A stretch of 63,469 nucleotides of DNA from Burkholderiales bacterium RIFCSPLOWO2_12_FULL_61_40 (GTDB taxonomy: Bacteria > Pseudomonadota > Gammaproteobacteria > Burkholderiales > Burkholderiaceae_C), in the NCBI GenBank assembly GCA_001770935.1, contig MESI01000086.1, positions 1 through 63,469 of the forward strand, given 5' to 3'. Positions 18,410 through 27,587 of this stretch are shown one piece after another. Position numbers and translations under genes: made by a program. The notes beneath the pieces are model-generated. The model did not search any database. It saw only the letters and a program-made list of their open reading frames with translations, and was not told where the DNA came from. The number at the start of each line of letters is the position of its first letter. The stretch's first letter is position 1.

Positions 18410-18415
18410 ATTATA
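18410..18415 (-). promoter_or_regulatory. Perfect -10 box for the defence operon
   Basis: The minus strand has TATAAT at 18415-18410, 14 bp from the GTG start. No good -35 hexamer is visible 16-18 bp upstream. The predicted transcript would be almost leaderless. Confidence 0.5.
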
Positions 18416-18456
18416 TGAAGTATTGCTATTGCACGGGCTCAGAATACCCGCTTGTC

Positions 18457-18499
18457 TTTTTTTCATAAGAAGTAGCGCGGCCCATTCTTATGAAAAAAA
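18457..18499. promoter_or_regulatory. 15-bp perfect inverted repeat upstream of the higB-like gene
   Basis: TTTTTTTCATAAGAA (18457-18471) and TTCTTATGAAAAAAA (18485-18499) flank the 13-nt spacer GTAGCGCGGCCCA. It lies 40-90 bp upstream of the operon's -10 box. A stem with T-run first and A-run last is not an ordinary terminator, so an operator or element end is more likely. Confidence 0.6.
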
Positions 18500-18546
18500 T
18501 GGGACTAAAACTTTCGTAAAAATCAGGAAAGTGAAGGCCGACCGCG

Positions 18547-18574
18547 CCACCTTCACCCTGGCGTGGGTGGACAG
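18547..18574 (-). pseudogene. Relic of the ybeD (DUF493) 3' end
   Basis: Bases 18547-18574 match 20225-20252, the end of ybeD, at 26 of 28 positions (CCACCTTCACC, TGG, GTGGGTGGACAG). On the minus strand it reads ALSTHARVKVAR, to be compared with TLSTHPMVKVVL in the intact gene. It marks the far boundary of the region separating ybeD from lipB. Confidence 0.55.
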
Positions 18575-18680
18575 TGCACAGACCGTTTTTGTTCCAGGGC
18601 CGGTGCGGGTTTGTCCCTAGCCCCCGAAATCCAAAAGTGTATACAGTTTGCCGACTCTGCACCATTTTTGGAGAACAGTG

Positions 18681-20201
18681 ATGACCCACGCCGTCCACCC
18701 GGTTGATGAACGACTGCCCACCGGCCAACTCGCCGCCCTCGGTTTGCAGCATGTTTTGGTGATGTATGCGGGCGCCATTGCCGTTCCCTTGATCGTGGGC
18801 CGCGCCCTCAAGCTCAGCCCCGAGCAGGTGGCGGCGCTGATCTCGGCGGACCTGTTTTGCTGCGGCATCGTCACCCTGATCCAGTCCCTGGGCGCGACCC
18901 AGTGGTTTGGCATCCGGCTTCCGGTGATGATGGGGGTGACCTTTGCTTCGGTCGCGCCCATGGTGGCCATGGCGGGGACCACGCCCGGCGTGGAAGGCGC
19001 GCAGCTGATCTTTGGCGCCATCATGGGCGCGGGGGTGGTGTCGATGCTGCTGGCGCCGGTGGTGAGCCGCATGCTGCGTTTCTTTCCGCCGGTGGTCACC
19101 GGCACCATCATCACGGTGATTGGCATCAGCCTGATGCGTATTGGTATCAACTGGATTTTTGGCAACCCCTTTGGCCCCACCGCGCCCAGCATCGTGAGCC
19201 CGGACAATGCACGTTGGCTGGCGGAGGTGGGGTCCATGGCGAATGCCGCAGTGGCGCCCGCCGCCGGAGCCAGCGCGCCCCTGGCCGCTGTGGTGCCCGC
19301 CATCCCCAAGGGGCTGGCGCTGGTGGGCACGGTGCCCAACCCGGCCTATGCGCCGCTGGCCGGTGTGGCTGTGGCCGCCGTGGTGCTGGTGTCGATTTTG
19401 CTGATTGCCAAATTCGCCAAGGGCTTTGTCAGCAACATCTCGGTGCTGCTGGGCATTGTGCTGGGCGGGGTGGTGGCCACGGCTGCCGGCATGATGAATT
19501 TCGACAAGGTGGCCAAGGCCCACTGGTTTGAACTGGTGCTGCCGTTCCAGTTCGGCATGCCGGTGTTCGATCCGGTCCTGATCGTGACCATGACCTTGGT
19601 GATGGTGGTGGTCATGATCGAGTCCACCGGCATGTTTTTGGCGCTGGGCGAGATGACCGAGCACCCGGTGGACCAGGCGGCCCTGTCGCGCGGCCTGCGC
19701 ACCGACGGGCTGGGCACGTTGATCGGCGGCATGTTCAACACCTTCCCCTACACCAGCTTTTCGCAAAACGTGGGGCTGGTGGGCGTGACCGGGGTGCGTA
19801 GCCGTTTTGTCTGCGTGGCCGGGGGCCTCATCCTGATCGTGCTGGGCCTGTTGCCCAAGATGGCGGCGCTGGTGGAGTCGCTGCCCACGGTGGTGCTGGG
19901 GGGCGCGGGCCTGGTGATGTTTGGCATGGTGGCGGCCACGGGCATCCGCATTCTGGCCAGTGTGGATTTCAAGGGCAACCGCCACAACGCTTTCATTGTG
20001 GCGGTGACCATCGGCATGGGCATGGTTTCGCTGATTGCCCCGAACTTCAAGCAGTGGATGCCGCACGGCCTGCACCCCTTGATCGAGTCGGGCATTTTGC
20101 TGGCCTCGCTGAGCGCGGTGCTGCTGAACCTGTTTTTCAACGGCGCCCAGGGTGACAGCGCCCAGGCCGTGCAAGCCGCCAAGCTGGCCGACGCGCACTG
20201 A
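18681..20201 (+). CDS. NCS2-family xanthine/uric acid permease
   Basis: The 506-residue, ~14-helix transporter starts at ATG 18681, preceded by TGGAGA. The family signature SQNVGLVGVTGVRSRF and the helix-8 acidic motif IESTGMFLALGEMT are present. They resemble urate/xanthine permeases (UacT/PbuX-like) more than uracil carriers. It imports purine bases by proton symport across the inner membrane. The gene is convergent with ybeD (16 bp apart) and stands between the defence operon and ybeD; no purine catabolism genes are nearby. Confidence 0.9.
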   Translation: MTHAVHPVDERLPTGQLAALGLQHVLVMYAGAIAVPLIVGRALKLSPEQVAALISADLFCCGIVTLIQSLGATQWFGIRLPVMMGVTFASVAPMVAMAGTTPGVEGAQLIFGAIMGAGVVSMLLAPVVSRMLRFFPPVVTGTIITVIGISLMRIGINWIFGNPFGPTAPSIVSPDNARWLAEVGSMANAAVAPAAGASAPLAAVVPAIPKGLALVGTVPNPAYAPLAGVAVAAVVLVSILLIAKFAKGFVSNISVLLGIVLGGVVATAAGMMNFDKVAKAHWFELVLPFQFGMPVFDPVLIVTMTLVMVVVMIESTGMFLALGEMTEHPVDQAALSRGLRTDGLGTLIGGMFNTFPYTSFSQNVGLVGVTGVRSRFVCVAGGLILIVLGLLPKMAALVESLPTVVLGGAGLVMFGMVAATGIRILASVDFKGNRHNAFIVAVTIGMGMVSLIAPNFKQWMPHGLHPLIESGILLASLSAVLLNLFFNGAQGDSAQAVQAAKLADAH

Positions 20202-20216
20202 CCCGTATCTGGCTTT

Positions 20217-20525
20217 TTACAACACCACCTTCACCATGGGGTGGGTGGACAGCGTGCGGTACAGCTCGTCGAGCTGTTCGCGGCTGGTGGCGGTGATGGT
20301 GATGGTCACGCCCAGGTACTTGCCGCCCTTGCTCTCGCGCAGCTCGATGGTGCTGGCGTCAAAGGCCGGGTCAAATGCGGTGGCGATGACCGAAATGGCG
20401 TGCACCAGCCCTTCCACTTTCAGGCCCATGACCTTGATGGGGAACAAAGAGGGGTATTCGATCAGCGATTCCTGGCGGGGAACGCCGGACGCAGCGGGGG
20501 AGGGGGGCAGGGGCGGTGTGGACAC
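20217..20525 (-). CDS. ybeD: DUF493 (YbeD) family protein
   Basis: The small protein (~102 residues from GTG 20525) has the DUF493 pattern: FPIKVMGLKVEGLVHAISVI, ESKGGKYLGVTITITATSRE and a C-terminal LYRTLSTHPMVKVVL. E. coli YbeD shares an ACT-like fold and lies beside lipB; its role is unknown. No ATG is available near the expected N-terminus, so the start is uncertain; the frame is open further upstream to the end of dat. It would usually be adjacent to lipB, but here ~9.5 kb intervene. Confidence 0.85.
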   Translation of the reverse strand: MSTPPLPPSPAASGVPRQESLIEYPSLFPIKVMGLKVEGLVHAISVIATAFDPAFDASTIELRESKGGKYLGVTITITATSREQLDELYRTLSTHPMVKVVL

Positions 20526-20577
20526 GGTGGGCAGATGGAAATAAGGCGGTGGGGCAGAGGCTAGGCGCAAGAGTGCG

Positions 20578-21456
20578 CTATTGCGCCTTGGCGCGCTGGT
20601 AGCCTTCATACAGGCTTTGGTAGATGGGGCCGGGTGCGCCGTTTCCAACCGGTTGCCCGTCCAGGGTGGTGATGGCCAGCACCTCTTTGGTCGCGGACGA
20701 CAAGATCAATTCGTCGGCCTGGCGCACTTCTTCCAAGGCGATGCGGCGCAATTCGAACGGAATGCCCTGGGTGCGGCAGATGTCTTCAATCAATCCGTAG
20801 CGCACGCCTTCCAGCGCCAGATGGTCCTTGGGCGAGCCCAGCACACGGCCGTCTTTAACCACCCAGACGTTGCTGGCCGAGGCCTCGCTCAAATAGCCGT
20901 CGCGGAACATCACGGTCTCCACCGCGCCGGCGTCAAAGCTGATCTGGCGGGCAAACACCGAACCCAGCAGACTGGTGCTTTTGATGTGGGCTTTTTCCCA
21001 GCGGAAGTCGTCGGCGCTGACGCAGGCCACGCCCTGGGCGCGCTGCGCGGGCGTGGGCAGCTTCATGGTGTTGGCCATGGCAAACACGGTGGGGGTGATG
21101 TCGGTGGGCATCACATGGTCGCGCATGGCGACGCCGCGGGTGATCTGGATGTAGATGAGTTGGTCGGTGTTTTCGGCCTTCTGGCCCGTGGATAGTGCGT
21201 AAGCAGCTACTAATTTAATAGCAATCGTTTTCCACTCGTCGTGCGTGTGGGGCTGGCGGATGCGGGTGGCGGCCAGGCTGCGGTCCAGCCGCGCCATGTG
21301 CTGCGCGAAGCAAAACAGGCGCCCGCCATACACCGGCACCACTTCGTACACGCCGTCGCCAAAGATGAAGCCACGGTCCATGACGCTGATCTTGGCGTCG
21401 GGCAGTTCGGTGTAGTGGCCGTTGAGATAGCAGGGGAGTCGGGGCAGGGTGTGCAT
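20578..21456 (-). CDS. dat: D-amino acid aminotransferase (class IV)
   Basis: The 292-residue fold-type IV PLP enzyme has MDRGFIFGDGVYEVVPVYGG at the N-terminus, catalytic Lys in EKAHIKSTSLL, and LSEASASNVWVV binding the cofactor phosphate. It interconverts D-amino acids and 2-oxo acids and supplies D-glutamate or D-alanine. It probably forms an operon with ybeD 52 bp downstream. Repeat copy D is translated as part of the enzyme (TIAIKLVAAYALSTGQ). Confidence 0.9.
   Translation of the reverse strand: MHTLPRLPCYLNGHYTELPDAKISVMDRGFIFGDGVYEVVPVYGGRLFCFAQHMARLDRSLAATRIRQPHTHDEWKTIAIKLVAAYALSTGQKAENTDQLIYIQITRGVAMRDHVMPTDITPTVFAMANTMKLPTPAQRAQGVACVSADDFRWEKAHIKSTSLLGSVFARQISFDAGAVETVMFRDGYLSEASASNVWVVKDGRVLGSPKDHLALEGVRYGLIEDICRTQGIPFELRRIALEEVRQADELILSSATKEVLAITTLDGQPVGNGAPGPIYQSLYEGYQRAKAQ
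21178..21228 (+). repeat. Dispersed ~55-bp repeat, copy D (inside dat)
   Basis: The core is CTGGCCCGTGGATAGTGCGT, then AAGCAGCTACTAATTTAATAGC. It is read in frame in the dat gene, encoding IAIKLVAAYALSTGQ. Confidence 0.8.
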
Positions 21457-21463
21457 GGGCGGA

Positions 21464-22795
21464 TTATCGCAGCCGCTGCCGGGGCGCGACCAGCGGCACC
21501 GTGACGCAAAAATGGGTTCCCTGCCCCTCCAGGCTGCTGACCTCCACCCGCCCGCCCATCAGGTCGCGGACCTGGGTGTACACGATGTACAGCCCCAAGC
21601 CGGAGCCGCCTTGGCCGAATTTGGTGGTGTAAAAAGGCTCGAAAAGATGGGGCAACTGGTCGGGGGCCACGCCCTTGCCGTCGTCGCTGAAGGTGAGTTC
21701 CAGGGTGGTGGCGTCGCGCAGGGCGGTGCGCAGGCGCATGGTGCCGGTATTGCGTTCGGCAAAAGCGTGCAGCAGGGCATTGCCCACCAAATTGCTCAGC
21801 ACCTGGCTGATGGCGCCGGGGTAGCTGTCCATCTCGATGCAGTGGTCCAGCTCCAGGGCCAGGTGGTACGGCGTGCCCTGCAGCTTGGGCGCCAGGAAGG
21901 ACAGGGTGCCGGAGATCACGTCCGTCAGTTCGAAGTGGTGGCGTTCTTCGCTGCCGCCATCGACGGCGACTTGCTTGAAATGCCCGATGCGCTCGGCGGC
22001 GCGGGTCAGATTGCGTTCCAGCAGATCGCTGATGTCGGTGGAGCTTTGCAAAAACTGGTCGAGCGCCTTGCGCCCGAGCTGGCCGTCGGCAAACTGTGTC
22101 TGGATCAGGCACGCCTCGTGCGCCAGCGCGGTGGCGGCGGTCAAGGCGGTGCCTATGGGGGTGTTGAGCTCGTGGGCGATGCCCGCGACGAGCGAGCCCA
22201 GCCCGGCGAGTTGTGCGGTGCGCACCAGCTCTTTTTGTGTGGTTTGCAGGTCGTCCAGGGTCTTGGACAGGTGGGTGTTGGCCTGGGCCAGGTCCACCGT
22301 GCGTTCTTTGACGCGCGACTCCAGGTGCTGGTTGAGTTCGCACAGTTCGTTTTTGGCCGCCGTCAGGTCGTGCACCTGTGCCAGCAGCCGCTTGGTCAGG
22401 TCGTTGTAGTCATGGCGGGTCAGATGCAGCTGGCGTTCGGTCCGCTCGGCCTTGGCGTCCACTGCAAACAGTTTTTGGGTGGCGAGGTCTGCCATGGCGA
22501 TGGCGGCCAGCCAGCCCGGCGCCAGCGCGGCGGCCACCGCCACCTGGGCGCTTTCCAGCTGCACATGCCACAGCACCGGCGAAATTTGCGCCAGCTGCAT
22601 GCCGTGCCCCGGTGTCAGGACGATGCCCTGCATGCGTGCGGCGTAGTCCGGCACCACGGCGGCCAGGGTCGCCAGGTCCGGCACCAGCACCACTACCGGC
22701 CCCGACAGCAGATGCCGCTTGCCCAGGTGCACCCGGGTGAAACCCTCCGGCGCGGGCGCCAGGGTGGTCCACATGGGCTGGGCGCTAGTGGCCAT
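21464..22795 (-). CDS. Cytoplasmic sensor histidine kinase
   Basis: The 443-residue protein starts at ATG 22795, overlapping the FIST gene stop by 11 bp. The N-terminal ~130 residues are unassigned and lack membrane segments. A coiled coil near residues 140-200 precedes the H-box GLGSLVAGIAHELNTP. The ATPase part has N-box LSNLVGNALLHAF, G1 FSDDGKGV and G2 GGSGLGLYIVY. No receiver domain is attached and no response regulator is adjacent. Coupling with the FIST gene suggests the FIST protein delivers the signal. Confidence 0.9.
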   Translation of the reverse strand: MATSAQPMWTTLAPAPEGFTRVHLGKRHLLSGPVVVLVPDLATLAAVVPDYAARMQGIVLTPGHGMQLAQISPVLWHVQLESAQVAVAAALAPGWLAAIAMADLATQKLFAVDAKAERTERQLHLTRHDYNDLTKRLLAQVHDLTAAKNELCELNQHLESRVKERTVDLAQANTHLSKTLDDLQTTQKELVRTAQLAGLGSLVAGIAHELNTPIGTALTAATALAHEACLIQTQFADGQLGRKALDQFLQSSTDISDLLERNLTRAAERIGHFKQVAVDGGSEERHHFELTDVISGTLSFLAPKLQGTPYHLALELDHCIEMDSYPGAISQVLSNLVGNALLHAFAERNTGTMRLRTALRDATTLELTFSDDGKGVAPDQLPHLFEPFYTTKFGQGGSGLGLYIVYTQVRDLMGGRVEVSSLEGQGTHFCVTVPLVAPRQRLR

Positions 22796-23954
22796 CGCAC
22801 TTGCCCACCAACAGCAGGACATAGGTCATGTTGTGGAACAAGTTGCGCGTGTAGGCGCCCTGGTGGAACAGGGGGCCGATTTCACCCAGGGACGGGAAAC
22901 CGGCAATGGGCAGGGCGCCGCCAAAGGCGGTTTCGACCATGCCGACCTCGAATTCAATGTCCCCGCCCAGAAGCCATTTGCGTCCCGCGCAACTGATGAT
23001 CAAGGCCGCGCTGGGCAGAAAACCCGAGGCGGCGGCGCGGGTGGCGATGGAGTGCACTTCCGCGATCAGGTCTTCGGGTTTGGCCAGGCAGACCTGGACG
23101 ATGTCGCCGTTCTGGATGCCGCCGTGCAGCGTCAGGCCACCGCTATCCGACTGCGAGTTGTAGGCAATCGCCCGCAACTTTTTTTCGCCGGTCTGGCCCG
23201 CATTCAGAATGGTCAGCGCCACCGAACCCTGGTCGGAGCGCAAAAAGGGTTTCCCGGTTTCGCGTTCGATAAACGAGGCCGCATCCACCCCGCCGATGCG
23301 GCTGACCAATCTGCCTTGGGCTTCGTCCACGGCGCAGGGCGCACCGACGGCCGTAATGGAGTTGCCGATATGGACCTGAAAGGACAGCGGCCCGTCCACG
23401 GCCAGCATGACCACGCAGTCCTGCACCATGGCGCGATTGGCAAACAGGCGGCAGTGTTCCATTTTGTCGTTGTCGTCGGCGGCCATGCCGCCAATGACCG
23501 GCACGTCGATTTCGTCGCGCACCACCGTCTCGATCCGGCTGGCATCGGTGTTGAAGTCCGAGAGCAAAAAGTAAAACGCGGGTTTGCGGCCCTCCAGCCG
23601 GGTGGCCAGTTGGGCCAGTGCACGCCGTACCGCCCCTTCCGGGTCTGCGCCCACCCGGTCACCGGTGGCGACATGCCATTGCACCTTGCCCCCGGAGCAC
23701 AGGCCCAGCGCGCTGGCGCCGACCTCACTGGTGCGCGCCAGTTCGTGCACGCCGTCGCCGCTGGCGCCTATGACGCGCACCGCGGGGTTGTCCAGGCCGT
23801 CATGGAGCCCCTCCATGAACTCGGTCCAGTCCTTGTAGTGGACGGTGGCAAACAGGAAAACGACTTCGGGCCCAATTTCGGACAAGGACTGTCCGAGGAA
23901 GAAGGCGGCCCGGTAGGGGTCTACGATGGTGGTGCTGACGGACTTGGTCCGCAT
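22785..23954 (-). CDS. FIST N/C-domain sensor protein
   Basis: The 389-residue protein starts at ATG 23954 with AAGGAG six bases upstream. The N-terminal FIST region has VVFLFATVHY and IGASGDGVH; the C-terminal FIST_C part has PSLGEIGPLFHQGAYTRNLFHNMTYVLLL. FIST domains are thought to bind small ligands, possibly amino acids, and often pair with histidine kinases or chemoreceptors. Here it is flanked by exactly those: the kinase downstream (overlapping) and a chemoreceptor upstream. Confidence 0.85.
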   Translation of the reverse strand: MRTKSVSTTIVDPYRAAFFLGQSLSEIGPEVVFLFATVHYKDWTEFMEGLHDGLDNPAVRVIGASGDGVHELARTSEVGASALGLCSGGKVQWHVATGDRVGADPEGAVRRALAQLATRLEGRKPAFYFLLSDFNTDASRIETVVRDEIDVPVIGGMAADDNDKMEHCRLFANRAMVQDCVVMLAVDGPLSFQVHIGNSITAVGAPCAVDEAQGRLVSRIGGVDAASFIERETGKPFLRSDQGSVALTILNAGQTGEKKLRAIAYNSQSDSGGLTLHGGIQNGDIVQVCLAKPEDLIAEVHSIATRAAASGFLPSAALIISCAGRKWLLGGDIEFEVGMVETAFGGALPIAGFPSLGEIGPLFHQGAYTRNLFHNMTYVLLLVGKCDGH

Positions 23955-24000
23955 GCTCAACTCCTTGTATCCCGACTGCCGGGAACGACGGTACGCCGGT

Positions 24001-25734
24001 CTAGAAGCTCTCCCAGCTTTCCTCTTCAGCCGCCTTGGGTTTGGATGCAGGGCTGGGGGACTTGACCGGTGCAGACAGGGCCTGCGGCTTGGCCGCAGGG
24101 GTGGGTTTCTTCAAGGCCTGGAGGCGCGGGGGGCTGACTGGGCGGGATGCCAATGCCGGTTGGGCGCGCACGCTGGTGTGCGTCAGTCCATGGCCATGCG
24201 ACAGCTTGAACACGGCCACGGTGCCCACCAGGTCGTGCGCCTGCGACTTCAGCCCACTGGCGGCGGCGGCCATCTGCTCGACCAACGCGGCATTTTGCTG
24301 CGTGGTCTGGTCCATCTGGGACACCGCCTCGCCGACCTGGGCCACGCCCAAGGACTGTTCGTTGCTGGCGGCGCTGATTTCTCCCATGATGTCGGTGACG
24401 CGGCGGATGCTGCTGACCACCTCGGTCATGGTGACGCCGGCCTGGTCCACCAGTGTGCTGCCGTGTTCGACCCGCTCCACGCTGGCATTGATCAGGCTCT
24501 TGATTTCCTTGGCGGCTTCGGCGGAACGCCCTGCCAGGCTGCGCACTTCACTGGCCACCACGGCAAAGCCACGCCCTTGTTCACCGGCGCGGGCGGCCTC
24601 CACGGCGGCGTTGAGCGCCAGAATATTGGTCTGGAAGGCAATGCCATCGATCACCTGGATGATGTCGGAAATCTTGCGGGAGGATTCGTTGATGCCTTTC
24701 ATGGTCTCCACCACCTGCCCCACCACTTCGCCGCCCTTGATGGCCACGGTGCTGGCATTCATGGCCAGCTGGTTGGCTTGGCGCGCACTGTCGGCGTTTT
24801 GCTTGACGGTGGAGCTCAGTTCTTCCATGGAGGCGGCGGTTTGTTCCAGCGCGCTGGCCTGTTGTTCGGTGCGTGCCGACAGATCGTGGTTGCCTTGCGC
24901 AATTTCGGCGCTGGCGGCAGCCACGCCTTCGGAGCCATGGCGCACATTGGTGACCACCTGGGTCAGGCTGTCCTGCATGGTCTTGAGCTGGGCCATCAGG
25001 CTGGCACTGTCGCCCGGCTTGAGCACAACCGGGGTACTGAGGTCGCCCGCCCCCACGCTTTGCGCCAGGCTGGCGGCCTCACCCGGCTCCGCACCGAGTT
25101 GGCCAGTGATGGTGCGCACCGTCACCAAGCCAAACAGGCCGGCAAATAACACCCCTCCCAGAATGGAGAAGAGAGAGACGAATTTGATGGTGGCATAGCG
25201 GGATGCCGCGTCGGTGAATTCCTGCTTCGCTCCCACCAACTGCAACTGGCTCAGCGCATCAATGCCTTTTTTGACCGGTGCATACAGCGGTGGAATCTTG
25301 TTGACCAGGATGTTCTGGCCTTCAATGACGTCGTTGGCGCGTAGTGCGGCCAGCGCGGGTTGCAGCCCGGCTTCGAAGTTTTTGCGGTCTTCGACAAAAA
25401 TCTTGGCGAGTCTGTCTTCCTCGGTTGAGAGTTTGAGCGCGGTATAGGCCGCCCACACCTTGGTAATGCTCGCCATGTTGGCGTCCACGGTGGCCGTGCT
25501 GGAGGCAATGACCTCCGGGGTGGGGGTGATCAAGGCGGCGGAGAGGGCCAACTGGTTGCTCAACAACATGGAGCCAATATCCCCCAGTTGCCCGGCGGGC
25601 ACGGTGCGGTCTTCGTACACCGTGCGCAGGGCGTCGTTGGTGGCGCTGATGCCATACAGACCCAGGCTGCCAACGACCAGCAGCAGGGCGGACATGACTC
25701 CACCCAGCAGCATCAGACGCGTAGAAATTTTCAC
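24001..25734 (-). CDS. Methyl-accepting chemotaxis protein
   Basis: The 577-residue receptor starts with GTG 25734, preceded by GGAGA seven bases upstream. TM1 (~residues 6-30) and TM2 (~190-213) flank a ~160-residue four-helix-bundle sensor domain, followed by HAMP. The signalling hairpin carries [20 protein letters not shown] and [20 protein letters not shown]. After an Ala/Pro/Lys-rich flexible linker the protein ends ESWESF, a CheR/CheB-tethering pentapeptide (xWxxF). The ligand is unknown. It lies upstream of the FIST-kinase pair on the same strand. Confidence 0.93.
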   Translation of the reverse strand: MKISTRLMLLGGVMSALLLVVGSLGLYGISATNDALRTVYEDRTVPAGQLGDIGSMLLSNQLALSAALITPTPEVIASSTATVDANMASITKVWAAYTALKLSTEEDRLAKIFVEDRKNFEAGLQPALAALRANDVIEGQNILVNKIPPLYAPVKKGIDALSQLQLVGAKQEFTDAASRYATIKFVSLFSILGGVLFAGLFGLVTVRTITGQLGAEPGEAASLAQSVGAGDLSTPVVLKPGDSASLMAQLKTMQDSLTQVVTNVRHGSEGVAAASAEIAQGNHDLSARTEQQASALEQTAASMEELSSTVKQNADSARQANQLAMNASTVAIKGGEVVGQVVETMKGINESSRKISDIIQVIDGIAFQTNILALNAAVEAARAGEQGRGFAVVASEVRSLAGRSAEAAKEIKSLINASVERVEHGSTLVDQAGVTMTEVVSSIRRVTDIMGEISAASNEQSLGVAQVGEAVSQMDQTTQQNAALVEQMAAAASGLKSQAHDLVGTVAVFKLSHGHGLTHTSVRAQPALASRPVSPPRLQALKKPTPAAKPQALSAPVKSPSPASKPKAAEEESWESF

Positions 25735-25906
25735 AAATTTATCTCCAGTAAATATTTGAACCCTGGGCCCCCGGTGGGGGATGGACCAGCACGAGCACGT
25801 ATGTTTGCAGTGGTCTGCCTTGGAGGGCAGTGGGCTGCATGTCTGGCACATCCTGGGTCAAAAAAACCTGCCAGTCAAGAGGTAAAACGCGGGGTGATTG
25901 CAGTGT

Positions 25907-27502
25907 TTACCCAGGTAGCTGCAAATAGTGCTGGGCCAGTTTTACAAAGGCGGCCACTTCGGGGTCCAGCCCGGTTTCTTGCTGCAAGATCTCACCTACC
26001 TGTGTGGCCAAAGAACCGGCCAGGCGGGCATCCAGAAACAGCAGCCGCGAGCGGCGTGCCAGGACGTCTTCTACCTTGATGGCGTATTCGTAGCGGGCGG
26101 CAAAACGCACCATGCCTTCGGTCAAGCCCTCGCACAGCACGGTATGGGCGCCCGGCATGCCCAGCACTGCGGGTTGCTCGTCGCCGTAGGAGTGCAAGCC
26201 CGGGGGCATGCAGATCGAGCGAATCTGTGCGGCGGGAATGTCGGCGCCAACCAATTTCAAGTGGGTGGTCACCCCCTTATTGCGTTTTTCCAGCAGGGAT
26301 TTCTCTGCACATGCGTCCAGCACATCTTCGGCCATGGCCCGGTAGGTGGTCCATTTGCCTCCGGTGACCGTGACCAGGCCGCTGCGGCTGACCAGCACCG
26401 TATGTTCCCGGCTGATGCCTTTGGTGTTGTCGCCATCGTCGTCCTGCGGTTTGACCAGCGGGCGCAAACCGACCCAGACGCTCTTGACATCGGCACGGGT
26501 GGGTGCCTTGCGCAAATAGCGCGCCGATTCGTTCAGGATGAAATCGACCTCTTCCTTGAACGGCAAGGGCTCGCGCGCCAAATCGTTGCGGGGGGTGTCG
26601 GTGGTGCCCAGGATGACTTTGCCCAGCCACGGCACGGCAAACAACACCCGGCCATCGGCCGTTTTGGGCACCATCAAGGCGACATCGCCGTTCAAGAATT
26701 CCCGGTCCACGACGATGTGGACGCCCTGGCTCGGGGCCACCATGGGTTTGGTGGGGCGTTGGCTCTCAGCGCCATCTTTTTGCCGGAGTTCGTCCACCCA
26801 TACGCCGGCAGCGTTCACCACGCAGCGTGACTTGACGGGGTATTGCTTGCCGGTCTGGGTGTCTTCACAGACCAGTCCCGCGATTTTTCCGCCTTCATAC
26901 AGCAGGTCGGCGGCGCGGCAATAGTTCACCAGCAAAGCGCCCCGGGATACGGCGGTGCGGGCCAGCGCCAGTGCGAGCCGCGCGTCGTTGAATTGGCCAT
27001 CCCAATATTTGACACCGCCTTGCAGTCCTTGTGGCAAGGCCGTGGGCAGCAATCCCAAGGTTTCGTCGCGGTTGAGGAATTCGGTTTTGCCCAGGCCGGC
27101 TTTGCCAGCGAGTGCGTCGTACATCTTGAGCCCTATGCCGTAAAAAGGCGTTTCCCACCACTTGTAGGAGGGCATGATGAAGGGCAGGGGTTGCGCCAGA
27201 TGCGGCGCGTTGTTCAGCAAAGTTGTGCGCTCGTGCAGCGCTTCCCGTACCAGCGAAATATTGCCCTGTGCCAGGTAGCGCACGCCGCCGTGGACCAGCT
27301 TGGTGGCCCGGGAGGAGGTGCCCTTGGCAAAATCATGGGACTCCACCAGCACCACTTTGAAGCCCCGCGCAGCGGCGTCCAGAGCCACGCCCAGCCCTGT
27401 TGCGCCGCCGCCCACAATGGCGATGTCATAGGTTTGACCTTCCGCCAGTTGGGAGATCAGTTCGTCGCGCCGGGTCATTTGGGGCTGCATTTTGATGGAC
27501 AT
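25907..27502 (-). CDS. glpD: Aerobic glycerol-3-phosphate dehydrogenase
   Basis: The 531-residue FAD enzyme oxidises glycerol 3-phosphate to dihydroxyacetone phosphate and passes electrons to quinone at the inner membrane. The Rossmann motif IAIVGGGATGLGVALDAAAR, then SSRATKLVHGGVRYL and VTGGKWTTYRAMAEDVLD are typical. The start at ATG 27502 gives an MSIKMQPQMTRRD N-terminus; ATG 27490 is an alternative. A terminator-like hairpin lies between it and the upstream substrate-binding gene, so it may be partly uncoupled from the transporter operon. Confidence 0.95.
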   Translation of the reverse strand: MSIKMQPQMTRRDELISQLAEGQTYDIAIVGGGATGLGVALDAAARGFKVVLVESHDFAKGTSSRATKLVHGGVRYLAQGNISLVREALHERTTLLNNAPHLAQPLPFIMPSYKWWETPFYGIGLKMYDALAGKAGLGKTEFLNRDETLGLLPTALPQGLQGGVKYWDGQFNDARLALALARTAVSRGALLVNYCRAADLLYEGGKIAGLVCEDTQTGKQYPVKSRCVVNAAGVWVDELRQKDGAESQRPTKPMVAPSQGVHIVVDREFLNGDVALMVPKTADGRVLFAVPWLGKVILGTTDTPRNDLAREPLPFKEEVDFILNESARYLRKAPTRADVKSVWVGLRPLVKPQDDDGDNTKGISREHTVLVSRSGLVTVTGGKWTTYRAMAEDVLDACAEKSLLEKRNKGVTTHLKLVGADIPAAQIRSICMPPGLHSYGDEQPAVLGMPGAHTVLCEGLTEGMVRFAARYEYAIKVEDVLARRSRLLFLDARLAGSLATQVGEILQQETGLDPEVAAFVKLAQHYLQLPG

Positions 27503-27517
27503 AGGTGTAGAGATAAG

Positions 27518-27553
27518 AAAAAAAGGCCGTGTGGCAGAGGTGCTCACACGGCC
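27518..27553 (-). terminator. Rho-independent terminator between SBP1 gene and glpD
   Basis: On the minus strand GGCCGTGT and ACACGGCC form an 8-bp stem with a 13-nt loop, followed by seven T. It lies 34 bp after the SBP1 stop and 15 bp before the glpD start, so it may attenuate read-through into glpD. Confidence 0.8.
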
Positions 27554-27587
27554 GACCTTTAGAGCATTGAAATGTTCAACGAGCTCA

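Noticed and set aside
18457..18499. Rho-independent terminator
   Set aside because: The stem begins with a T-run and ends with an A-run on either strand, with no trailing T-run and no gene ending next to it.
18426..20198. 590-residue open frame on the minus strand opposite the purine permease
   Set aside because: His/Gln/Arg-rich translation without motifs; the plus strand encodes a typical NCS2 transporter.
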